Of a stretch of DNA of 20,990 nucleotides, positions 1 through 6,922 are shown piece after piece; within the stretch, counting starts at the first letter, position 1; each line of letters opens with the position of its first letter. The position numbers and the translations under genes were made by a program. The notes beneath the pieces are model-generated. The model saw only the letters and a list, made by a program, of their open reading frames with translations. It was not told the origin of the DNA and searched no databases. The stretch is from Acidimicrobiales bacterium. GTDB taxonomy: Bacteria > Actinomycetota > Acidimicrobiia > Acidimicrobiales > VFJN01. The stretch spans positions 1 through 20,990 of the forward strand of contig JAFGPU010000107.1 in the NCBI GenBank assembly GCA_016936035.1, written 5' to 3'.

Positions 1-102
1 GACTCCAAGGCGATGCGCGACATCCGCAGGGCCGAAGCTGCCGTCGAGGCCGGCGACGTCATGACTGCAGCTGAGCTGCGCGCCAAGTACCTCGAGCGCT
101 GA
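1..102 (+). CDS. Phd/YefM-like antitoxin, C-terminal end (partial)
   Basis: Only the last 33 codons are present; the gene begins before the window. The visible tail is a charged helix (ending AAELRAKYLER) with an Ala/Glu-rich stretch followed by a Gly-Asp turn. This is the usual shape of the C-terminal toxin-binding segment of Phd/YefM antitoxins. Its TGA stop overlaps the ATG of the next gene by one base (TGATG), the normal arrangement of an antitoxin-toxin operon. Antitoxins of this type neutralise the partner RNase by wrapping around it and repress their own promoter. The family call rests mainly on the RelE-like neighbour, because the DNA-binding N-terminus is outside the window. Confidence 0.7.
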   Translation, partial: DSKAMRDIRRAEAAVEAGDVMTAAELRAKYLER

Positions 103-368
103 TGCCCTGGGCGCTGGTCATGGCCGCTCCCGAGGAGCGATCATTGGCCCGGCTGACCGACGGTGTCGCAGCGGCGGTCGGCGAGTTCATGCTCGGACCG
201 CTCATCGAGGCGCCAACGGTCGTCGGCAAACCCCTGCAGCGGAGGCTCTCGGGCTACTGGTCCGCGCGTCGGGGGTCCTACCGCGTCGTCTACCGACTCG
301 ACGACGACCGACACGAGATCATCGTGGTTCGGATCGACCACCGAAGCGACGTCTATCGCCGGCGGTAG
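102..368 (+). CDS. RelE/ParE-superfamily toxin
   Basis: An 88-residue protein of typical RelE size. It shows the family pattern of a short N-terminal strand, a helical region, a GKPL..RLSGYWSARRG segment, the YRVVYRLDD strand and a C-terminal VVRIDHRSDVYRRR segment that carries the usual basic and His/Tyr residues near the end. RelE-type toxins are ribosome-dependent mRNA endonucleases, held inactive by the antitoxin encoded just upstream. The ATG overlaps the antitoxin stop by one base, so the two are translationally coupled. There is no sign of truncation. Its target and activity are inferred from the family. ParE-type gyrase poisoning is less likely because the C-terminus is RelE-like. Confidence 0.88.
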   Translation: MPWALVMAAPEERSLARLTDGVAAAVGEFMLGPLIEAPTVVGKPLQRRLSGYWSARRGSYRVVYRLDDDRHEIIVVRIDHRSDVYRRR

Positions 369-381
369 CACCAGCCGACGG

Positions 382-1191
382 TCAGCGGCCGCGGAAGTCA
401 GGGTCGCGCTTCTCGCGCGTCGCCCGGCCGTATTCCTTGAAGTCGTCGGAGCGGCTGGACACCTCCATCGCCCAGGCCTCGTCCGCCAGGTGGCGGTCGA
501 GGTCGGCGGTCAGGCCCCGGTGCACGAGCAGCTTGGTGAGCCCGAGCGCAACCGTCGGCGCCGCCGCCAGGCGGGCGACGAGCTCGTCGCTGGCCGCGGC
601 CAGTTCGGTGGCCGGCACGGCCCGGTGCACCAGCCCCCACGCCGCCGCATCGGCGCCCGACACCTTGGTGCCCAGCATGAGCATCTCCTTGGCCCTGGCC
701 ACGCCGGCGAGGCGGGGGATCAGCCATGAGGCGCCGCTGTCGGGGGTGAACCCGAACGTGGTGAACGGGGCCCACAGCCGGGCGTCGTCGGCGACGATGG
801 TGAAGTCGGCGGCGAGCGCCAGGTCGAGGCCGAGACCGATGATCCAGCCCGGCGCCGTGCAGACGATGGGCGTCTGGGTGGTGAGCATGGCCGGGATGAG
901 CCGGTTGACGTGGGCGTGCATCCGGCGGTGGATCGATCCGACGCGGGGCCTGTCGGGGCCCGGGGCCCGCCCACCGAGGTCGAACCCGGAGCAGAAGTGA
1001 TCGCCGGTGCCGGTGAGGTGCACGACGCGCACCGCTTCGTCGCCGCCGGCGGCGTCGATCACGTCGACCAGGGCGTACACGATGGGGTCGGTCAGGCTGT
1101 TGCGGCGCTCGGGCCGGTCGAGGCGCACCCGCAGCACGGGGCCGTCGTGCTCGACGACCAGGCCCTCCGGGATCTCGGGGTACGGCTTCAC
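382..1191 (-). CDS. enoyl-CoA hydratase/isomerase (crotonase) family protein
   Basis: A 269-residue crotonase. Residues 67-74 (CSGFDLGG) form the first oxyanion-hole strand and residues 113-130 (APGWIIGLGLDLALAADF) the second. The PDSG...IPRLAG segment at 150-163 is typical of EchA/PaaG-like members. The two glutamates that catalyse hydration in classic enoyl-CoA hydratase appear replaced: Asp123 lies where the first is expected and a Phe near 143 where the second is expected. Isomerase or another CoA-thioester activity is therefore possible. The GTG start at 1191 is chosen because GGAGG lies 5 bases upstream and GTGA overlaps the stop of the dehydratase gene. The pair probably acts in side-chain or fatty-acid beta-oxidation; the substrate is unknown. 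Confidence 0.9.
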   Translation of the reverse strand: MKPYPEIPEGLVVEHDGPVLRVRLDRPERRNSLTDPIVYALVDVIDAAGGDEAVRVVHLTGTGDHFCSGFDLGGRAPGPDRPRVGSIHRRMHAHVNRLIPAMLTTQTPIVCTAPGWIIGLGLDLALAADFTIVADDARLWAPFTTFGFTPDSGASWLIPRLAGVARAKEMLMLGTKVSGADAAAWGLVHRAVPATELAAASDELVARLAAAPTVALGLTKLLVHRGLTADLDRHLADEAWAMEVSSRSDDFKEYGRATREKRDPDFRGR

Positions 1192-2447
1192 CGGTCCTCC
1201 TCGGCGGCGAACCGCGCCGCGAGCGCATCGAGCGTCTGCTGGCAGGTGGTGGCGCCGCCCGGCGGGTCGGGCAGGCGCACCTCGCCGTGCTTGCGGGACG
1301 GCAGCAGGATCGTGGCGTGCCCAGGCGTCGTGGTCTCGCCCCGCTGGTTCTCGCCCCAGATGTCGACGTCGACGGCGGGCCGATCGCCCTCCGCGAGGTA
1401 CTTGCGGGCGACGGTGCCCCGCATCCAGTGCGTGTCGCCCACGTAGTTGAACTTGCGGAACTGGCAGTCGAGCCGCCACAGCCAGGCGGCGTCGCCCATC
1501 CAGTCGGTGCACAGGTGGATCAGCCACGTCTCGCGCATGCGCCCGTAGTCGTAGCTCGTGGGGTTGCCGGCCTGCCGCGCCCACTCCGGGTCCCAGTGCA
1601 GGCGCTGGTGGACGTCGGGGATGTTCAGCGCGTCGGGCTTGAAGAAGCGGGGCATGCGGCGCCGCTGGTCGTAGGCCTGGCGCAGGGCCTTCACCCCGTA
1701 CAGGCCCATGCCGACGCCGGTGTGCCACACGATCATGTCGGTGACCCGCAGCGGACCCTTGACCAGGGGGCTCATCTCGTCGCCCTCGTCGACGTCCTCC
1801 CACCAGCGGGGCTCGGCTCCGCGCCGGCGGTCACGCTCGCCGGCGAGGGCTTCGTCGATGGCGGCCAACTCGTCGTCGGTGTACGGGGCGATCGCGATCT
1901 CGTCGTTGCGCTTGCGCTCGACCGCCTTGTCGCGCTCGGCACGGATCATCAGCCGGTACTGGCCCGAGAGGACCGGCCCGCCGGCGGCCGAGAAGACCTC
2001 GCCGAACCACTCGTGCACCGCCCGCCCGGCGAACTCGCCGACCTTGTCGTGGACGCCGACCAGGGCGTTGCGCCGCACGACGCGGGTGCCGGGACGCAGC
2101 GGGTTCCACCACTCGCGCCGCGAGCCCGAGTAGAAGGCGTGGACGCCGCCCAGCGGGTCGCCCTTCATCAGCTCACGGGTGTCGCCCTCGAGGTGGGTGA
2201 CCTCGTCCTCGCCGACCATCGTGTCGCCGCCGACGAGGTGCGGGGGAGCGATCGGACCGCCCCAGCGGGTCGTGGCCCCATAGGACGGGTCGCACCACAG
2301 CGGGTTGTCGTCGCCGTAGGCCTCGGCCACGTGGCGGAACGCATCCTCGTTGGGGGACAGGTAGTGGGGCGGCGCGCTGTGCGGGCGCGCCACCCCGATG
2401 CGCCGGCGTAGGCGGGCGACCCCTTCGTCGGTGATGGCGTCGGGCAT
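1188..2447 (-). CDS. two-domain MaoC-like acyl-CoA dehydratase
   Basis: A 419-residue protein with two hotdog domains. The N-terminal one (about 18-170) has the FAS1-type dehydratase signature AEAYGDDNPLW followed by GGPIAPPH. The C-terminal one (about 225-400) has a MaoC-like core with VWHTGVG near 250. Such proteins hydrate or dehydrate enoyl-CoA/3-hydroxyacyl-CoA thioesters, often of bulky substrates such as sterol side chains in actinobacteria; the substrate here is not deducible. The ATG at 2447 has a GGGGGA ribosome site just upstream. The 3' end overlaps the crotonase gene by 4 bases (GTGA), so the two products are co-translated and presumably act in one pathway. Confidence 0.85.
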   Translation of the reverse strand: MPDAITDEGVARLRRRIGVARPHSAPPHYLSPNEDAFRHVAEAYGDDNPLWCDPSYGATTRWGGPIAPPHLVGGDTMVGEDEVTHLEGDTRELMKGDPLGGVHAFYSGSRREWWNPLRPGTRVVRRNALVGVHDKVGEFAGRAVHEWFGEVFSAAGGPVLSGQYRLMIRAERDKAVERKRNDEIAIAPYTDDELAAIDEALAGERDRRRGAEPRWWEDVDEGDEMSPLVKGPLRVTDMIVWHTGVGMGLYGVKALRQAYDQRRRMPRFFKPDALNIPDVHQRLHWDPEWARQAGNPTSYDYGRMRETWLIHLCTDWMGDAAWLWRLDCQFRKFNYVGDTHWMRGTVARKYLAEGDRPAVDVDIWGENQRGETTTPGHATILLPSRKHGEVRLPDPPGGATTCQQTLDALAARFAAEEDR

Positions 2448-2488
2448 GTGGTGGTCCCCCAGGCTGAGCGTGACGGCGGGCGGTCGAG

Positions 2489-2515
2489 CGAGGGTGCGGT
2501 GGCGACGCGCCCTCG
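2489..2515. terminator. possible hairpin between operons
   Basis: CGAGGG (2489-2494) and CCCTCG (2510-2515) form a 6-bp stem with a 15-base loop. It lies in the 98-base gap between the end of the glycosyltransferase gene (2546) and the start of the dehydratase gene (2447), both on the minus strand. There is no T-tract in the minus direction, so the terminator role is weakly supported. Confidence 0.25.
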
Positions 2516-2545
2516 ACGTTTGTAGCTGCTGGGCGCTCCCCGGGC

Positions 2546-3583
2546 CTACCCGCCCGGCGCGGGTGGGCGCACGGTGATCGCCCGGACGGGCGTGGCCGCC
2601 ACCCGTACACGGCGGGCCCGATAGCGGACACCTCCGCGCGCCCGGGCGCCCAGGGCCAGCCAGGCGCACACGCCCCGCTCGGCGAGCCAGGCGGGTGCCC
2701 AGAGAGGCCCCGTCGGGGGGAAGCCCTGACGGCCGCCCCGGCGGCGCCCGACCTCGGCGGTGGCCACCGCGGCGGCGGCCATGAGCGCGATCGCGTTGCG
2801 GCCGCCGACGACGGCCAGCGGCACGATCGCGAGCTGCCACGCCATCCGCCACGGGCGGGCGATCTCGTCGTAGGCCTGGCGGACGCGCTGGTGGGCGAAC
2901 CCGCCGAACGAGGGTGGCCGGCGGACCACGACGAGGTCGCGGGCGAGCGCCGTGCGGCCGCCGCGGGCGCGCACGGTGCGATGGAGGTCCAGGTTCTCGA
3001 ACATGACGCCGTAGCCGTAGCCTGCGGCCACCGCGTCGCGCCGCACGACGATCGTTCCGGGCCAGTCACCGCCTACGGCCCGGTTGACCAACGTGCGCCC
3101 GGTGTCCCAGCGGGCGTGCCAGGGGGCGGGGTCGAAGCGGTTCTGCGGCCGCAGCAGGTCGGCCCCGGTCTCGGTCATGCGCTCCAGCGCGTCGGCGAGC
3201 TGCCCGCGCGACCAGCGGACGTCGTCGTCGGCGACGACGACGACGACATGGCGGGCCCGGCGGGCGCCGGTGACCACCCCGGAGACCTTGTCGGGTGGGT
3301 CGGCGATCGTGCGGTCGGGAGCGAGGTGGCGCACGACCCTGCGCCACAGACGATCGTGCTCGGCGAACGTCGCCGGGGGCGATCCGTCGACGACGATCGG
3401 GTCGTCGACCCAACCGGCCACCGCGTGCAGGTAGCAGGTGAGGTCGTCCAGCTCGGCGCTCGCCACGGTGCGAGAGGCCGGCGTCGCCGGGGCGACCGGG
3501 TCGCGGCGGAGCGGCAGGATGTAGGTGACCGGCAGCCGGTCACGGTCACCGGGGCGGCGGCGCCCCGGTGACGCTGCGGTCAC
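2546..3583 (-). CDS. family 2 glycosyltransferase with C-terminal membrane segment
   Basis: A 345-residue protein. A strand followed by DDD at 119-121 (VVVVVADDDVRW) gives the metal/nucleotide-sugar binding DXD motif of GT-A enzymes. FENLDLHR (195-202) supplies the acidic acceptor/base motif, and HQRVRQAYDE (231-240) resembles the QxxRW-type region of processive or membrane GT2 enzymes. A hydrophobic stretch at about 247-277 could be one or two membrane helices. The N-terminus has the TYILPLRR strand seen in GT2 proteins. The GTG start at 3583 overlaps the stop of the STAS gene (GTGA), so it is the third gene of the signalling operon. Acceptor and sugar are unknown; a cell-envelope glycan or lipid is likely. 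The Arg/Ala-rich tail after about 280 has no clear domain. Confidence 0.75.
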   Translation of the reverse strand: MTAASPGRRRPGDRDRLPVTYILPLRRDPVAPATPASRTVASAELDDLTCYLHAVAGWVDDPIVVDGSPPATFAEHDRLWRRVVRHLAPDRTIADPPDKVSGVVTGARRARHVVVVVADDDVRWSRGQLADALERMTETGADLLRPQNRFDPAPWHARWDTGRTLVNRAVGGDWPGTIVVRRDAVAAGYGYGVMFENLDLHRTVRARGGRTALARDLVVVRRPPSFGGFAHQRVRQAYDEIARPWRMAWQLAIVPLAVVGGRNAIALMAAAAVATAEVGRRRGGRQGFPPTGPLWAPAWLAERGVCAWLALGARARGGVRYRARRVRVAATPVRAITVRPPAPGG

Positions 3584-3897
3584 GGGGCGATGCGGGCGAT
3601 GGAGGTCATGCCCGCCATCTCGATGGCGTGACGTGCCGGCGATCGGGGCGGTGCCGTGATGAGCAGCTCGATCTGCAGCCGGCGCAGCTGGACCGACAGC
3701 GCGAAGAGGACCTGAAGCCCGGAGCTGTCGATGTAGGTGACGGCACCGAGGTCGAGGTCGACGCCGACGACGTGGTTGGGGATGGCCGCGTCGAGCTCGG
3801 CCCGCACGAGGTGGGCGTTGGAGAGGTCGACGTCACCGGCGAGCGCGACCTGCACCGTGTCCCCGTCGAGGTGCGCGTCGACGCGGGCCTCGTTCAC
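3580..3897 (-). CDS. STAS-domain anti-anti-sigma factor (RsbV/SpoIIAA-like)
   Basis: A 105-residue single STAS domain. ALAGDVDLSNA (18-28) and VTYIDSSGLQVLF (53-65) are the classic family segments, and Ser58/Ser59 in the DSSGL loop is the phosphorylation site. In partner switching the unphosphorylated protein binds the anti-sigma kinase and frees the sigma factor; a PP2C phosphatase restores it. The gene sits directly after a protein that carries both a PP2C phosphatase and a HATPase kinase-like domain, with a 4-base GTGA overlap at 3897-3894. It overlaps the glycosyltransferase gene downstream in the same way. The length is standard and no key residue is missing. The cognate sigma factor is not in the window. 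Confidence 0.93.
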   Translation of the reverse strand: MNEARVDAHLDGDTVQVALAGDVDLSNAHLVRAELDAAIPNHVVGVDLDLGAVTYIDSSGLQVLFALSVQLRRLQIELLITAPPRSPARHAIEMAGMTSIARIAP

Positions 3898-5498
3898 GAC
3901 GATGCCTTGTCGATGTCGAAGCGCAGCCGCACCTCGGTGCCGGCATCCGTCCGGTCCACCGCCACCTCGCTCGCGCAGTTCTCCATGATGCCCATGCCTC
4001 GGCCACGGTTCTCGCCCCGGGGCGCCCGCCAGCGGCCGCGGTCCCGGACCGTGGCGACGACGCTGTCACCGGTGCGCGCCACATCGACGTCGATCGTGCC
4101 TCCACCCGGGCCGTAGGCGTGGGACACGGCGTTGGCCGCAGCCTCGCCCACTGCGAGCAGGATGTTGAAGGCGTTGGAGTCGCCGACGCCCAGGTTCGAC
4201 AGCCAGTGGCGCAGAGCAGCCCGGACGCGCCCGAGCGCGGTGGGCACCGCGGGCACCTCGATGTGGAGCGGGGGACTGCCCGTGGGGTCTTCGCAGCGGA
4301 CCACCAGCAGGGCCACGTCGTCGGCGAGGTCGTCGTCCCCGAGCATCGTGTCGATGGCGGCGGCGCAGCTCGTCTCGGCAGGTTCGGCGCTCAGCGAGGC
4401 GCGCAGCTTGTCGAGGCGCCGGTCGAGGGGCTCGTCGCGCCGTTCGATCAGCCCGTCGGTGAAGAAGGCGAGCGACGCCCCCCGCGGCAGGTCGACGACC
4501 GTGGTGCGCCGCCGCACGCCGATGTCGACGCCCAATGGTGGATCGATGGCGGCGTCGACCGTCACGGTCTCGGCCCCCGGGACCGTGAGCATCGGCAGCG
4601 GGTGGCCGGCGGTGGAGACCTCGAGCGCGGTCAGCGAGGCGTTGATGACGCAGTACAGGACGGTGGTCATCTGTCCGGTCTCGAAGTGCTGGAGCTTGCG
4701 GTCGAGCCGCTCGAGGACCTCGCCGGGGTGCGGGGTGTCGAGGGCGTAGGCGCGCAGCGCACTGCGCAGGCGGCCCATGACGACGGCGGCGGTGAGACCG
4801 CGGCCGATGACGTCGCCCATCACCACCCCGACGCGACCCGAGGGCAGGCAGAAGACGTCGTACCAGTCGCCGCCGACCCCGCCGGCGCCGGCGGGCAGGT
4901 AGCGGGCGGCCATGTCGAGCCCGGGGATGACCGGCAGCTGGGACGGGATCAGGCTGCGCTGCAGGGCGGCCGCGGCCGCCCGCTCGACGTTGGTGCGGCG
5001 GGCCTCTATCGCCAGGGCCGCCTTGTCGGCCACGGTCCGCAGGAGATCGACGTCGTGGGCATCGAAGTGCCGCGGTGTCAACGATCCGACGTGGATCACG
5101 CCGGTGACGCGGCCGTCGCTGACGAGGGGCACGCCGGCGAGCGAGCGCACCCCCCGACGCCGGAGCACCGAGCTGTAGAGGTCGGAGTGCTCCACGGCGT
5201 CGATGACCACCGGCGCCTGGGCTGCGGCGACGCGGCCCGCGAACCCCCGGCCCACGGGGATGCGGACGGCCTGGCGCACCTCCTGCTCCATGCCGCTGGC
5301 CGCGGTGGCGACCAGATCGTCGGTCGTCTCGTCGTGCAGCAGCACCGCCGCCGTGTCGGCGGCGAGGATCTCGCGGACTCGCTCGACGATCTCGTCGAGC
5401 AGGTCCTGCACGTCCAGGTGCGTCAGGGCGGCGTCGGTGATCGACTCGATGCGGCGGAGTCGTTCGGTGTCGCTCTGCGTTGCACCACCGGATGACAT
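3894..5498 (-). CDS. GAF-PP2C phosphatase (SpoIIE/RsbU-like) fused to HATPase (RsbW-like) domain
   Basis: A 534-residue protein from the ATG at 5498. It has a GAF sensor domain at about 20-168, then a SpoIIE-type PP2C domain at about 190-402 with GGDWYD (209-214), MGDVIGRG (227-234), FFTDGL (345-350) and DDLADDVALLV (389-399) as the metal-binding motifs. The C-terminal HATPase domain, about 415-532, has the N-box GEAAANAVSHAYG (451-463), the G1 DRGRW (486-490) and the G2 GRGMGIM (499-505). One chain thus holds both the phosphatase and the anti-sigma-kinase-like module for the STAS protein encoded next. GAF probably senses a small ligand or redox state. The protein is predicted to be cytosolic. 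In-frame starts further upstream exist (5522, 5594), but 5498 is 7 bases after a TACGCT -10 box. GTGA couples it to the STAS gene. Confidence 0.9.
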   Translation of the reverse strand: MSSGGATQSDTERLRRIESITDAALTHLDVQDLLDEIVERVREILAADTAAVLLHDETTDDLVATAASGMEQEVRQAVRIPVGRGFAGRVAAAQAPVVIDAVEHSDLYSSVLRRRGVRSLAGVPLVSDGRVTGVIHVGSLTPRHFDAHDVDLLRTVADKAALAIEARRTNVERAAAAALQRSLIPSQLPVIPGLDMAARYLPAGAGGVGGDWYDVFCLPSGRVGVVMGDVIGRGLTAAVVMGRLRSALRAYALDTPHPGEVLERLDRKLQHFETGQMTTVLYCVINASLTALEVSTAGHPLPMLTVPGAETVTVDAAIDPPLGVDIGVRRRTTVVDLPRGASLAFFTDGLIERRDEPLDRRLDKLRASLSAEPAETSCAAAIDTMLGDDDLADDVALLVVRCEDPTGSPPLHIEVPAVPTALGRVRAALRHWLSNLGVGDSNAFNILLAVGEAAANAVSHAYGPGGGTIDVDVARTGDSVVATVRDRGRWRAPRGENRGRGMGIMENCASEVAVDRTDAGTEVRLRFDIDKASS

Positions 5499-5505
5499 CT
5501 GCGGC

Positions 5506-5533
5506 AGCGTACCCGTGGTCACGGGCGGGCATC
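5506..5533 (-). promoter_or_regulatory. promoter of the phosphatase-STAS-glycosyltransferase operon (SigB/SigF-like candidate)
   Basis: Reading the minus strand, GATG (5533-5530) and GGGTA (5514-5510) are separated by exactly 15 bases. The GGGTAC -10 matches the SigB/SigF class well, while the -35 matches weakly. The overlapping TACGCT (5511-5506) could instead be a housekeeping -10. Either way transcription would begin a few bases before the ATG at 5498. Autoregulation by the sigma factor this module controls is the attractive reading, but it is inference. Confidence 0.45.
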
Positions 5534-5590
5534 CCCGCCGCCGGCGCGCGTCAGGGGCGTGCCACGCGTCGCCCCGGCCCGTCCTTCGGG

Positions 5591-6463
5591 TCACCCGTCG
5601 AGGTCGCGCAGGTCCGCCTGCGCGGCGGCGAGCGCAGTGGCCGCCGCCTCCTGCTCGGCAGCCCGGGCCTCGGCCTCGGCGCGGGTGCGCTGCGCCTCGC
5701 CCACGGCCGCGTCGGCCCGACGCCGGGCCGCCGCGGCCTCGTCCTCGGCCCTCTCGGCAGCCGTGTGGGCGGCCTCCGCCGCTGCTGCAGCCTCCGCCGC
5801 AGCGCGGTCGGCGTCGGCGGCCGACCTCTCGGCCTCGTCCACGGCACGACGTGCCGCGACGAGGGCATGGTCGTCGGGCGGCGCCGGGACGTCGCCCGTG
5901 CTGCCCCGGGCCGGGCGTTCCCGGCCGGGCCGAGCCGTCGCGACGCCCGGCGCGGCCGTCCCGGAGGCCCCGGGGGCGGCGCCGCCGCTCGGGCCGGCGT
6001 CGACCAGGCGACCGGCCTGCAGGGCACCCAGCGCGTCGGGGTCGCCGACGACGGCCCGCAGCGCCGATGCCAGGGCGGCGCGGTCGAGGGGACGGCCGTG
6101 GTCACGGGCCGCGTGCTCGGCGGCGGACACGACGGCCAGCTCGGCCGTTCGCAACCGCGAGAGCGCGCCGCGCACGTCGCCGCCGTTCGTCTGGGCGTCG
6201 GCGACCTCGTCGACCGCGGCGGCGAGCCCGGCGGTCGCGCCGGGATCCGCGGCCCGGCCGGCGTCGAGCGCCCAGGCCACGAGCTTGGGCTTCCTCAGGC
6301 TCTTGACGTGCGCGGCGTCGTCGCGCCGTCCCGCCTGGCGCAGCTCGCGGCTGAGCGCGCTCCGCTCGGCCACGAAGGCGTCGAGGGGCCCGCCGTAGAT
6401 CGCCGCGACCCGCGCGTCGAGGTCGATCGCATCGCTCTCGTGCCCGTCGGCGGCGGTTGCCAT
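5591..6463 (-). CDS. hypothetical protein with Ala/Glu-rich coiled-coil tail
   Basis: A 290-residue protein I cannot assign to a named function. Residues about 15-70 look like a conserved folded module (ARVAAIYGGPLDAFVAERS, then AAHVKSLRKPKLVAWALD) with a basic LRKPK patch. A Pro/Gly/Ala-rich linker covers about 170-210. The C-terminal ~80 residues are almost entirely Ala, Glu, Arg and Asp in heptad-like order (AAEAAAAAEAAHTAAERAED and similar), a predicted long coiled coil or amphipathic helix. The ATG at 6463 is preferred over the 66-codon upstream extension because it follows a CAACCT box by 7 bases and the module begins soon after. It is divergent from the gene at 6543. A structural or DNA/cell-wall-associated role is possible; nothing in the sequence decides. 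Confidence 0.7.
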   Translation of the reverse strand: MATAADGHESDAIDLDARVAAIYGGPLDAFVAERSALSRELRQAGRRDDAAHVKSLRKPKLVAWALDAGRAADPGATAGLAAAVDEVADAQTNGGDVRGALSRLRTAELAVVSAAEHAARDHGRPLDRAALASALRAVVGDPDALGALQAGRLVDAGPSGGAAPGASGTAAPGVATARPGRERPARGSTGDVPAPPDDHALVAARRAVDEAERSAADADRAAAEAAAAAEAAHTAAERAEDEAAAARRRADAAVGEAQRTRAEAEARAAEQEAAATALAAAQADLRDLDG

Positions 6464-6470
6464 CGCCACC

Positions 6471-6476
6471 AGGTTG
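6471..6476 (-). promoter_or_regulatory. candidate -10 box, leaderless start of the 6463 gene
   Basis: CAACCT on the minus strand ends 7 bases before the ATG at 6463. This is the same spacing and xANNNT form as at 17770 and 18213. No good -35 is visible. Confidence 0.3.
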
Positions 6477-6530
6477 CCGCACCGGCCGTCGTCCACGACG
6501 CACTCCTGCGCGTCGGCCCGGCGAGTGCGA

Positions 6531-6536
6531 GAGGAT
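6531..6536 (+). promoter_or_regulatory. candidate -10 box for the 6543 gene
   Basis: GAGGAT lies 6 bases before the GTG start at 6543. It may act as a -10 for a leaderless transcript, although the purine-rich stretch could equally serve as a ribosome binding site. Confidence 0.25.
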
Positions 6537-6542
6537 GGGGAG

Positions 6543-6830
6543 GTGAAACGCACGATCACCGGCCGCGCTGCGGCCCGCGCCATGACCCTCGGCGAGCTGC
6601 GGCAGTTCATCGCGTCGCTCGACGGCATCCCCGACGAGGCGACCATCAGGACCCGGGCCACGTTCCGCCGGCACCTGAGATCCGTGACCGTCGAGGAGGA
6701 GGACGTCGGATTCAGCGACTACGTGCGCGCCGTCGGCGACCCGGACCGTGAACGACCTGGCGGCAGGAAGGACGGTTCGGCGTCCGGCAAGGGTGGCCGG
6801 GTGAAGTCCGACGAGAAGGCGTCCGTCTGA
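6543..6830 (+). CDS. small hypothetical protein
   Basis: A 95-residue protein from the GTG at 6543. The first ~65 residues look folded: a basic N-terminus, then LGELRQFIASLDGIPDEATI and an RATFRRHLRSVTVEEED stretch, helix-turn-strand in character. The last ~30 residues are a basic, Gly/Ser/Lys-rich disordered tail. The phrase around LDGIPDEATIRTR resembles small actinobacterial proteins annotated only as hypothetical; I do not recognise a function. The start was chosen for the adjacent GAGAGGA/GGGGAG purine tract. It is transcribed divergently from the coiled-coil gene at 5591-6463, with a 79-base intergenic region that must hold both promoters, and is followed by a hairpin at 6836. Confidence 0.6.
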   Translation: MKRTITGRAAARAMTLGELRQFIASLDGIPDEATIRTRATFRRHLRSVTVEEEDVGFSDYVRAVGDPDRERPGGRKDGSASGKGGRVKSDEKASV

Positions 6831-6835
6831 CATCG

Positions 6836-6856
6836 CCCCGGGCGGTCGACCCGGGG
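6836..6856 (+). terminator. hairpin after the 6543 gene
   Basis: CCCCGGG (6836-6842) pairs perfectly with CCCGGGG (6850-6856) across a 7-base loop, 6 bases after the stop. No T-run follows, as is common for actinobacterial terminators. Confidence 0.45.
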
Positions 6857-6867
6857 GGCTCCCAACC

Positions 6868-6891
6868 GTTGAGCCGGTGGCCGGGCGGGTA
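6868..6891 (+). promoter_or_regulatory. SigB/SigF-like promoter of the pfkB-like gene
   Basis: GTTG (6868-6871), a 15-base spacer and GGGTA (6887-6891, followed by C) closely match the GTTT-N15-GGGTA pattern of SigB/SigF-class promoters. The inferred start near 6898 leaves a leader of about 25 bases with the GGAGG site at 6912-6916. Confidence 0.5.
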
Positions 6892-6922
6892 CACCACCGG
6901 CAACGACCGACGGAGGTGACGG

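Noticed and set aside
1287..2411. Plus-strand 374-codon frame opposite the MaoC-like gene
   Set aside because: A mirror of the dehydratase codons with no domain and no ribosome site.
4119..5495. Long open frame on the plus strand (458 codons) opposite the phosphatase gene
   Set aside because: Its translation is Gly/Val/His/Arg-rich low complexity without motifs, while the minus frame holds three complete domains. It is a shadow caused by high GC at third positions.
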